Assembly (NCBI GenBank): GCA_018417955.1
Contig: JACTVC010000003.1
Location: 248,001 to 312,000, forward strand
DNA length: 64,000 nt
Source: Laccaria trichodermophora
Taxonomy: Eukaryota > Basidiomycota > Agaricomycetes > Agaricales > Hydnangiaceae
Reading direction: 5' to 3'
Made by a program: the position numbers and the translations under genes. The notes under the pieces were generated by a model, which made no database searches, was not told the origin of the DNA, and worked only from the letters and a program-made list of their open reading frames with translations. This document shows positions 54,738 through 64,000 of this stretch, in pieces. Position 1 is the stretch's first letter, and every line of letters begins with the position of its first letter.

Positions 54738-56200
54738 GCCGCATGTACGCGATTGTGGAGAACACAGAGGCTGGGTGGCAACAGTGACATGTGAGCTGCT
54801 ATCGATTTATACCTCACACCGGAAGGAATACTTAGCAACACCAAATGCGCCAAATCCATCAATTTTGAGAACCTTCTCCCGCAAATCATCTTGACAGGTT
54901 TTCCCCACCCAACTATGTCAAAACCCAGCTGGAAATTCAATGTGGCCTAATTGACTTTGAGTAAGGGCCACGTCCCTCAGGGGAGCAGCCTTGCATGGAT
55001 ATGGTGCTCAGTGATGTCAGGCCAACTCCAACTCCCCTTGTTACCCGGAAATTTTTTTCCACGACCATGCTCTTCTTCAAGACATGATGCTTGAGGACGC
55101 TTGTGGGTTGGAACTTGGATCAAAATTTGACTGGGGGCCCTACTACAAGAGATGTTGATACAGGTAGCCATCAAGGGCAGTCAACATTCAAACACAACCC
55201 CACCACCTCCTGCATGTAGTGCTGGGAGTTCTTTGCCAAATGGGAAGGCGCAGCATTGGTGCGGAGAGGACTAGCAGCCAGAATGTAGCCCTGTATTGAA
55301 GGGGGCCTGAGCAAACTGGAACAGATGGATCTCGATAGCCCATAGAGCAGAGAAAATGTACATGCTTGGAACCGTAGTCTCATTAATTTTGAGGTGGCAC
55401 ATTTTTAAGGAAGGAGACGATGACCTTGGAAGGTGATTAGTGTCAGACTGGCAAGATCATGCAGGATCAACTGCAAGCAGCTTGCTGACCCTGCATCTGT
55501 CCTCCATGCAAATCTGGCTGAAGGAAGGATCGTCAACCATAGAAATCAAGGACAAAGACTCCACATGAGAGTTGCTAGTATTTGATATAGTAGCTCTCAG
55601 ATCTCCATCTTGGCAATGTAGCAGAGTGTTCGGATCTCACAAAATGGTGAAAATTGTTGGTGGTAATGTATGAAATTTGCAGAGGTTAAATGTGCACCAT
55701 TGGACATGATCTTGGGTTAAGGGTAGAGGGTCATTAGTGCTTTGAGGAAAAGCAAGAAAATGGAGGGGGGGATATATGCCTGAATCCTGAGTGAGGTAGA
55801 GGGACCTCCCGACTGACGAGGTGTAAGTGAACAGAAGAACAGAGAATGAAACAATGACTTAGGTCGAAAAGTGCTTCCTTTTGCTTTTAGAGCTTGAAAA
55901 AGTGTGACTGAGTGCACAGATGTTATCAGAGTGATTCAGATATAAGGTTTGAGGAAAAGGGACATACGGATGGGAGACTGAAGGGGAAGCGAGTAAAGTA
56001 TGGAATGGTAATGCTGGAGAAGCAAACTCATTGGTTAAAGAGAAATTTCTAGGCATATTGCTTAAAGACCTTACCAAGTAAGAAGTTAGCAAACTCAAGG
56101 GGGTGGCGGAACGTGGATTTTGCATATATTCCAAGTTCCTATGTCGAAAACATAACATTTTCAAGTTCCTGTGTTAAAAAAATTTCGAGTTTCTACACGC
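54738..56200. other. Non-coding stretch
   Basis: No recognised gene, RNA or repeat. Open frames below 105 codons without domain features. Confidence 0.35.
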
Positions 56201-56201
56201 G

Positions 56202-56621
56202 ATGATGCTTCACTCCCATCTCCACACAAGTCTAACAGATGCAAGACTTCACTCCATGGCTAGCCTTGTGTTTTTATTTGGTTTTGTTGCCCCTCTGGGT
56301 GATGCTGCTCGGGAGAATCGTGCGTGTACCTGCCTGAGGCTGTACTTCTACAACAAGAAGAATTTGGTAGAGTTACTAGGCTCACGCCGCAAAGGAAGAA
56401 AAAAACATATGCAGGGCATTCAAGCACTATACACATGCATGCAAGCATGGGGTCCTTCCCATACTAGTACCGAGTTTGTTGTACATTGGGGTGGTGAACA
56501 GTGGGACACTGAGCACAGGACGTGCAAATATGATACAGCTGCCAGAGCTGAGAAGCCTGAATGGATCATGAGCCTTCAATGTCTAACCTCAGCAGCCTGG
56601 ACATGGGGTAGTACATACTGA
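56202..56621 (+). other. Open frame of 139 codons, unknown
   Basis: ATG-initiated frame with a hydrophobic segment at about residues 20-33 (possible signal or membrane segment) and several Cys. No family recognised. Could be chance or a remnant. Confidence 0.2.
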
Positions 56622-56859
56622 ATGCAGTGTGAATGCGGCATCCTGCAGGCGTTACAAAAAAGTTTGTATAGGCTCTCAGTTAGTCCGAGGAGGAGCAATG
56701 AGGTTTCTGGTGGTTGGTCAAAGGGTGGGCTTACCATCACTCCTCATTTTTTCAACCATGGTCCCGCATCCAACCGAAATATTTGAAAATTCATGCATCA
56801 TGTCTCTCGAACTATGATGGCTTCCTCCCAAATGAAAGATGACTGGACACATGAACATT

Positions 56860-57240
56860 GGGTCGACTTCATCCAGAACTACCTCTGGTGGATATCAATT
56901 CAGCCTCCGATCCTCACTTCCCTCAGAGCATCGACCACACCCTGCTCAAGCCCAATGCAATGTTGGAGCAGATTGATAAGTTGTGCAAGGAAGCTGTGAA
57001 ATATGGCTTCAAGGTGCATTAATCCGACAGCCCATATGTTGTCGTGATTTACAATTGAGTGCCGTTGACTTACAGAGCTGTTGCGTGAATGGAATACATA
57101 TTAAACACGTATCTGAACGCCTAAACACCCTATCTCGCAATCCAGATATGTGCCCTATTCCATGCTGCATCGTCAGATTCCCTCTCGGTGCAGGAACAGC
57201 CAAATCTATAGCCAAGTGTGTCATTTCTCACTTTCTCCTG
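56860..57240 (+). pseudogene. Deoxyribose-phosphate aldolase fragment, copy 4 (N-terminal part)
   Basis: Exon one encodes I-D-H-T-L-L-K-P-N-A and C-K-E-A-V-K-Y-G-F-K (about 56927-57010), the hallmark N terminus of DERA aldolases. An intron-like gap of about 65 bp follows. Exon two reads C-V-N-G-I-H-I-K-H-V and then V-R-F-P-L-G-A-G-T (about 57085-57200), before a stop at 57241. The catalytic C-terminal half is missing; that half is what copies 1 and 3 preserve. Confidence 0.82.
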
Positions 57241-57578
57241 TAGACTATGGTAGGTACTGTTATAGTACATGTGTGTTAGTACTTACATAGCTACTCTATT
57301 ACTTGTAGTCTGTAGTATAAAGATATGCGAAGCACATCAAAGACGCGACACGAAGTTTATAGTTGTTAATAACGAAAGATGTTTGTTTGTATGGCCAGGC
57401 CTTCAGGACCAAACAAACATACTTCTAAACAAATGGTTTGGAAGTCAGATATGAGGACAAGTGACTCCTGCCACTTACTCCTTTCTTTTATAACACATGT
57501 TGTTGTGACGTGTACATGCGAGTCAACCACCGCAACACAATTGAGACCAAAAGCAGGGGAAAACGAGTTCAAGCATCA

Positions 57579-57964
57579 TGATGTGTGAACTCGAGTCATC
57601 AGATCAAGAGTAGAAGATGGTAGAACCGCAAGGAAGGTTCTAGTATTAATAAAGTAGACGTATATAAACTGTAGGATCACGCTATGTATACTTCTTCAAA
57701 CTTTCCAATCATACTGATTTAACCAAGCTTTTATGCATCTAAACTCAGAAGATATATTTGTACAGGTTGTATAAATAGGTCTTCTAAAATCACGAAGTCG
57801 AATACGTTATTCTACTTAGTGATACTAATTCAACGTATTCAGGAGTCCTGAACACGACTTGGATTGATTACTATCGTATATGTGTGATCTCGAGGTTACC
57901 CATTGGTTAAGGAACTAACTCTATTCAACACTAACTCTAACAAGTTTACTCACGAACATTAACA
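57579..57964 (+). repeat. Putative 5' LTR of gypsy element 2
   Basis: It begins TGATGTGTGAAC and ends TTAACA, followed after one base by TGGTGGACACATTGGG (57966 onward), a primer-binding-site candidate. A TATATAAA box lies at about 57659-57668. Length about 386 bp. Because the 3' LTR is not visible, the borders are inferred. Confidence 0.6.
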
Positions 57965-58015
57965 CTGGTGGACACATTGGGAAATCGATTAAGGTAACTA
58001 GAGATCTTCACAAAT

Positions 58016-59881
58016 ATGTCCAAACAATTGCGAACTGACAATGTCCTTCTACCCTCTACTGACCAACAACAGGCATTTGATACACCGGAAGATCAAGACT
58101 CAGTTCAGTCTGATCAGAACAATTCTGTTTTCGACTTTCAACCGCTTGAAGAATTTTTAGGGTCTGTAAACGAGGACGACGTATTAACTGAAATTGAAGG
58201 GGCTATGGTCGACAAGCTGACCTTTTACTCACCACATTCCTTTCGCGATAATCAGGATCTCATATCCCAAAGAGGTAAGGCTCTTGAGATGCAAAGTAAG
58301 GTATTTAAACGGCAGTTAGTTAAACTCACCTCTACGTATTTTTCTAGGTGGCTTCTTAATGACGTTTTTGCTAACGAATCCTCGATTTTGAACAATCTTC
58401 TCATAAGTTGTAACCGTGTAGCTACAACAATGGGGTATGCTTTCACTGTCAGGAGAGAATTCTATCGCCAAATCCTTTTCGCGCTTTATCAAATCAAGAA
58501 GACTCATGGTGAACTGGTGCAAGCAGAAGGGTATCCGGTCCCGGAGTTACTGCTATGGGGAAAGAAAGGTGACATTGCCGAATTTCATCTTGAAAATGAG
58601 TACGAGATCCTTGCCATCTGTTTTAGGGCAGAAGTGGAATCCTTTTTAATCACCTTTGATAAGCACTACAATTTTCTGATGAAAACCCCATGAAGCGCTG
58701 ACATAGTAATCAACGCACCTTCACGAGACCCCCCGCCACATCTTCCCCTTATCCCCACAACGCCTTCAGTGAGGAGCATTCACGAAGATGTAAGTACAGA
58801 ACCTAGGCAGCGAGTGCCAATAGACCATGGGGAAGCAAAGCTCGAAACGGGTGGTCCACAGAATCGTCACCAATCTAACCTGTATAACTTTGGGGGCGAC
58901 AAATTAGGTAATCGACTACAAAGGAGTCATCCTGAAGGAACTCCTCACTGCGCGCCACATACCAATAAGTTGAAGGAAGTCCTTGGAGACTCCAGATTGC
59001 CAATTGATGAACTTCCGGATGTAGGTGATCAGGTGGGTCATTTTTTTGTACATAACGGGAAGGTAGATAGTGATGATCTAGAAAGGGAAAACTTGAGTAC
59101 TCGAATCTTCCAGAACAGAAACCATCGAAATGAACTGTCGAGTAATGAGATGAGAAATCTTGACAACAATCGAGAGGACTATGGAGACCTTCCTCGAAGG
59201 AATAAGAATCGTGTTGGAGAACCTTACAACAAGGTTGCTGAATTCGTTAAGCCCGAAGCTAAGGATAGCAAAGGAGTCCACTTCGAAGATAAGCTTAAAC
59301 TAAGTGACGTACCTCAGTGGAATGGAAATACTGACACTATAGTCCTGTGGCTTTCAAAGGTCAACAACCTTGCTCGTTACTCTAAGAAGATCCATGATCA
59401 GTTGGGATCTGTAGTACCACGAAGGTTAGAAGGCGCAGCAGAAAGTTGGTACTGGTCTTTACCCTTGTCATACAGAAATCAAATCGAAACTTCTTGGATG
59501 ACTCTTAGAGCCGCCATCAGCCACTACTATATGAACCGGAAGTGGTTGGACAAGCAGAAAGCCAGAGCTACATGCACATATTATCAGGAAGCAGGGTATG
59601 GCAAGGAGATGCCAAATGAATATTATATTTGCAAAAGCGAACTTCTGAACACCGTGTATAGCTTGGAAGATTTGGAACTTATTCTAGAAGTCATGGAAGG
59701 CGCACCGGCAAGTTGGAACACTATATTAATGACACAGTTGTACGTTGACGCCGTTGAGTTCCAAGAAGCCGTACAGTTTCACGAAGATAATCTCATAAGG
59801 TTGTCAGCAGAAATAACCTTTAGGAAGGAATCATACGAACAGGATCACCGATTTCGGAATAAGGATACCCATTCTCCTTGA
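58016..59881 (+). pseudogene. gag: gag of gypsy element 2
   Basis: The frame opens at ATG 58016 and is broken by TGA at 58691-58693 and 59879-59881. The part from about 59290 to 59810 shows the capsid-type helical region (D-V-P-Q-W-N-G-N-T-D, then L-E-G-A-A-E-S-W-Y). The first 225 codons are an N-terminal region without a recognised domain. Each stop follows the CGA to TGA pattern. Confidence 0.8.
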
Positions 59882-60964
59882 GTGTATTTGATAGGAGTGT
59901 TTAAGGGACAGGAACCTCCTAAATTTCCAAAGGATGACTCCAACGTTTCCCGGAGAGGAAAAACCCCTGAGGAAAAGGGAGCTCGGCCTTGTCACCATTG
60001 TGGTAGTGGAAAACACTGGGATAATGAATGTCGTCATTCGTTTAAAGGAAATAGAGCTGCCAGAGCAAATCTGTCTCAAGTTTCAGCAGAAGGGGCTATA
60101 GCCCAGAACGAATACGATGATCTTTATTACTCACTTGACTCTGATGGTGAGACAGAACAGGATTTTCACACTCCCCTCCAGAATTACATTTCTGATTGTC
60201 TATGCATTGCTCCTTGTGATGTCATAGATAAGTCCGAAACGCCTCCAGGGGAAGTGGGAATTGAAAATGGTCAATTCTCAGCCATGGTCAAGGAAGAAGG
60301 TTTCAATCTGACATACTGCGCTGCTGATCCATTCATGAAGCCCCCTTTGAACAGACGGACTCATAGGAGATTGGCAAGGGACATCGCATGCACTGCATTA
60401 GCGACAAGAGAAGAGACAGGTGAAGGATGCAGCGAAGGAGGCATGATCGAGCTGAAGCGTCATATGTCACGACCACCAGGATGTTCGTTCCTTGGATCCA
60501 AGGCGACGCATGCCATGGCGTCCGTTGGAGGATTGCACGAAGATAAGGTAAAGATAATTGTAGATTCCGGGCCAGACATCACCTTGATCTCTCAAACGGC
60601 CCTTGACGATTTGAAAGCCAAGCCCAAGATTAAGAAGGGACAAAAGATCAACCTTATTCAGGTCACAGGGTCCACCATGATCTCAGGGTATGTCACTTTA
60701 GATCTGATCTTTCACACGGATGATGGCCCGGTCAAGATTGTAGTCGAAGCATACGTCGTAAAGGGGATGACCATGCCCTTCATTCTTGGAAACGATTTTA
60801 TGGACCAATACTCCATGTCAATTATTCAAAACAAGGGTGAATGTTATTTAGGTTTTGGGAATTCCAGGCGACGACTCAAGGTCGATACCTCAACTGAACC
60901 TGTGTACCTCACTGATCAGGGCCATACTTTCAAGGTTCGTGTGATCCCTAACTTCGTTGCTTGA
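59882..60964 (+). pseudogene. Zinc knuckle and protease of gypsy element 2
   Basis: A CX2CX4HX4C knuckle (C-H-H-C..H..C) lies at about 59990-60030. The retroviral aspartic protease active site I-V-D-S-G-P-D is at about 60557-60580, followed by a flap and the F-I-L-G-N-D-F strand (about 60780-60800). Frame ends at TGA 60962-60964. Confidence 0.85.
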
Positions 60965-62581
60965 AACTTCAGACTTAAAGCTCATCAAATGAACCAGAAG
61001 AGCAAACGTAAAGTTTATTCTAGGATGGACAACTCCGAGGTCCGTGTGGCGGAGCGTACAGTAATTTCGCCGAGGTCTAGTAAGTTACTAAAGGTAGAAA
61101 CCTATTTTCCAACAAACGCAGAGACCCTCTTTGTAGAAAGAAAGCTGATGTGCTCTGGAAATGCTGATAATGTTTTCGGCTTGCCAGACTCCATGATTGA
61201 CATTAAACAACCTTACCTCCATGTGTCAAACTTTTCCAACATTCCCATTACAGTCGCAACAGGTCAAGTTTTAGGGCGAGCGAGGAATCCTAGGAACTGG
61301 CTAGATCAGAAGACAATGTTATCCGAATCCGCTATAACTCACGCCAAGTTCGTCCAACAGCTCTCTGAATCTCTACCCTTACAAGAGAATGCGCGTCTTG
61401 TCCAAAGCGAAACGGAGATATCTTCTAAAGCACAGAGGAATGCAACTGAAAGAGATGATCCATTAGCTGAACCTCCATTGGAAGGGGGTCCTAAGACTTC
61501 CTTATCGCCAGGAGACGAAGTTGAAAACTCCAAACTTCTCGAAGCGGTCGACATTTCTCCTGACCTTTCTTCAGAACAGAGAAGTCAGATTTCCATGTTA
61601 ATTTCTAAGCACACACTGGCATTTGGTTTAGATGGACGACTCAGTAATCATCAAGGTAAGGTGGAAATCAAGATGAAGCCAGGGACGACACCGATTTCCC
61701 TCCCTCCCTTTCACGCTTCTCCTGCAAGTAGAGAGGTAATTGATAAGCAAATGGACAGTTGGATTGAGTTAGGAGTAATTGAACCGTCCAAAAGCCCTTG
61801 GGCAGCACCTGTTTTCATTGTGTATCGAAACAGTAAGCCTAGGATGGTTATTGACTTACGAAAGTTTAATGAGAAAGTTATTCCTGATGAATTCCCGCTA
61901 CCAAAACAAGATGACATACTTCAAACCCTGAATGGTTCACAGTGGCTTACTACCTTGGATGCGCTATCTGGCTTTATGCAACTCACGTTAGAAGATAGCG
62001 TGGCAGAAAAATTAGCTTTTCGGACACACCAAGGACTGTGGCAATTCCGTCGAATGCCCTTTGGATATCAAAATGGACCTGCCGTTTTTCAATGAGTCAT
62101 GCAAAATGTTCTGGCACCTTTCCTCTAGATCTTTGCATTAGTCTATATCGATGATATCGTCATATTTTCTCTTACCTTTGATGAACACCTTATTCACCTC
62201 AACAGAGTCTTCACGGCAATCACGCAAGCAAACATTACGCTTGCACCAGCGAAGTGTCATTTCGTGTTTCAATCACTACTCCTTTTGGGTCAAAAGGTCT
62301 CCAGGCTCAGACTATCAATGCATAAGGAGAAGGTGAATGCGATAACGCAGTTGTATATCCCTAGAAATGTCAGTGAGCTGCAAACATTTCTGGGAATGAT
62401 GATATACTTTTTGGGCTACATCCCATTTTACGCTTGGATAGCTCATCCATTCTTTCAACTCCTAAAAAAGGGTTCGAAATGGGAATGGTCGCCCGTTCAT
62501 CAGGAAGTGTTCAAGTTGTGTAAGGAAGTCCTCACCAATGCTCTGGTTAGAGGGTATGCCATGCCAAATCTCCCATATTGA
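60965..62581 (+). pseudogene. pol: Reverse transcriptase of gypsy element 2
   Basis: RT motifs are in order: K-P-R-M-V-I-D-L-R-K-F-N (about 61842), L-T-T-L-D-A-L-S-G-F (first catalytic Asp, about 61957), R-R-M-P-F-G-Y-Q-N-G-P-A-V-F-Q, then V-Y-I-D-D-I-V (YIDD, about 62141-62161). Stops at 62093 (TGA), 62126 (TAG, replacing the Trp of the usual F-L-W-I-F) and 62579 (TGA). Confidence 0.9.
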
Positions 62582-63109
62582 GTCTACACCGACGCTTGCG
62601 ATTATGGCCTGGCTGGGATATTGCAACAAGTGCAACCAATAGCAATTAAGGATCTGAAGGGTACTAAAGTATATGAACGATTAAAGAAGGCATTTGATAG
62701 AAAGGAACCAGTTCCTCACCTGGTAACTGTTTTGTCTAAGAATAGGAACGATGTACCTGAGGCAGGTGAATGGGATGCTAACTTTGAAGATACGATTGTG
62801 CATGTCAAGTGCGTGATCTCTTACTGGTCAAGGGTACTAAAATCGGCTGAACAGAATTACTCACCAATGGAGAGAGAGGCGCTAGCACTGAAGGAAGCGC
62901 TTATTAAGTTTCAACCGTTTTTGGAAGGAGTTCCCACCCTCGCTATCACCGATCATGCAGCGCTTACCTGGAGTAGAACGTTTCAAAACGTCAATAGGCG
63001 CTTGCTTACCTGGGGAACGGTTTTTGCTGCCTATCCGGACATGGAAATCGTCCACCGTGCAGGTAAGATTCATTCCAACGTAGACCCTATATCCTGGTTA
63101 CAGAGATGA
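62582..63109 (+). pseudogene. pol: RNase H of gypsy element 2
   Basis: V-Y-T-D-A-C-D-Y-G (first catalytic Asp, about 62582-62608), M-E-R-E-A-L-A-L (Glu, about 62868) and I-T-D-H-A-A-L (Asp, about 62944) form the active-site set. An insertion of about 60 residues between the first Asp and the Glu motif is longer than usual. Ends at TGA 63107. Confidence 0.85.
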
Positions 63110-64000
63110 GTCCCGATCAATGATGGTCCGATAACAGATGATGTCAGATCAGTAGATCTAATGGAATCAATCGAAGACCCGTTTAAAGACATGTTCACTG
63201 AGTTAGGATCTAGATTTGAGGAACGTCTCCTCCAAGTAGCCAGCAGTTATGCTGCAAGCCTAGAAGAAACAGAGGACTCTCAAGTATACGTCGACCCAGT
63301 CGTGCTGAGGACAGAGGGAAGCTTGGATGTTGAAGTTCCATACATGAGTTCTTCCTTGTACTCTATTCTTGTTGGAATAAGTGATGAGGAACTGCTTGCC
63401 TGGAGAGAAGGATATGCTAAGGACCCGCATTTTTCCAATCTTCTATCTAATCTTCGAAGAGAGACGAAATGGAACAATCCTTCATTCCCTCAATATCATT
63501 ATGGTGAGAATGGTCTCATCTATTTCAAAGATTGGAGTGGAAATAACAGACTTTGTGTTCCAAAGGACTTACAAACTAAAATAACAGGAGAAGTACACGA
63601 TAGTATTTCAGAAAGCACGCACGCTGGATACTACAAAACGTACAATCGGATAGCGTCAACCTACTACTGGCCAAGGATGTCCAGAAGCATTAAAACCTTT
63701 GTTAGCACCTGCGACGTATGTCAGAAGTCGAAACCGAGACGACATGCACCGGTCGGCCTTTTGCAACCAATTCCTATACCCACTTGACCTTTTGAAGTCG
63801 TATCTATGGATTTCATTCCGGAACTACCGGAATCCAATGGTTTTGATAACATTTTAGTTATCATAGATAAGTTGACAAAGTACAGCATTTTCATTCCTTG
63901 TTCTATGAAAATAACTGAGGAAGATACAGCTAAACTTTTTTTTAAACACATTATCGCTCAGTACGGGCTACCTCAACAGGTCATTACGGATCGCGACTCG
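63110..64000 (+). pseudogene. pol: Integrase (N-terminal part) of gypsy element 2
   Basis: HHCC zinc domain at about 63595-63727 (H-D-S-I-S-E-S-T-H, then C-D-V-C). After TGA 63785 the core begins S-M-D-F-I-P-E-L-P (first catalytic Asp, about 63809) and reaches V-I-T-D-R-D at the window end (second Asp). The Glu and C terminus are outside. Confidence 0.88.

Larger units (their letters stand above)
57579..64000 (+). mobile_element. Second Ty3/gypsy LTR retrotransposon, truncated by window end
   Basis: Gag, CCHC knuckle, protease, RT, RNase H and the first part of integrase lie in one continuous frame (position 2 modulo 3) from ATG 58016 to the window end. The frame is interrupted by stops at 58691, 59879, 60962, 62093, 62126, 62579, 63107 and 63785, with no frameshift needed. 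Seven are TGA and one (62126) is TAG. The 3' LTR is outside the window, so age cannot be estimated here. Confidence 0.9.

Noticed and set aside
1..64000. tRNA and rRNA genes
   Set aside because: No tRNA-like cloverleaf with A and B boxes or rRNA segment was recognised by eye; a tRNAscan run would be decisive.

Overview
The window looks like nuclear DNA of an Agaricomycete (mushroom-type basidiomycete). Genes carry 45-65 bp introns with GT..AG borders. The content is dominated by mobile elements typical of that group: a KDZ transposase with a CxC2 cysteine cluster, a TET/JBP-type dioxygenase beside it, two Ty3/gypsy LTR retrotransposons, and a PHD-finger gene of a type I recall from mushroom genomes. 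I see no ordinary housekeeping gene that is intact. Host-like sequences (histone H4, deoxyribose-phosphate aldolase, ClpB/Hsp104) occur only as fragments.

Layout. Positions 1-20475 and 34781-40226 (extending outward) are two nearly identical inverted arms around a 14.3 kb spacer. Each arm holds a three-gene cassette: a predicted zinc-cluster/coiled-coil protein, a small divergent coiled-coil gene and a convergent 482-aa protein of unknown function. The inner end of each arm is a DNA-transposon-like terminus with subterminal repeats. Only the left arm is interrupted, by a complete young Ty3/gypsy element at 4697-19721 with 1679-bp LTRs, a 4-bp target duplication, a primer-binding-site candidate, a polypurine tract, gag and pol. 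Between its integrase and 3' LTR this element carries two spliced genes on the opposite strand. One encodes an AT-hook plus six-cysteine cluster protein.

The spacer (20476-34780) is a mosaic. It holds a ClpB fragment, three aldolase fragments, a 1.27-kb TIR element with a 9-bp target duplication carrying a histone H4 pseudogene, a 15-bp minisatellite, a PHD-finger gene with a TA-flanked MITE inside one intron, and two further TIR-like elements.

From 40934 to about 51930 lies a KDZ-type locus: a nine-exon KDZ transposase, an unknown two-part gene, and a tail-to-tail TET/JBP 2-oxoglutarate/Fe(II) dioxygenase gene. The transposase is split in exon 2 by a 4657-bp non-autonomous element (41799-46455) with an exact 7-bp target duplication. 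Its ends are related to the terminus of the large arms. Low-complexity DNA (51893-53470), a partial element of the same terminal family (53730-54737), an unrecognised stretch and another aldolase fragment follow. The window ends in a second gypsy element (57579 onward). Its single long frame is broken by seven TGA and one TAG codons and no obvious frameshift.

Two decay patterns differ. The older coding sequences (KDZ, TET, zinc-cluster gene, second gypsy) are broken mainly by TGA codons explainable as CGA to TGA changes. The young gypsy element is broken by four single-base indels.
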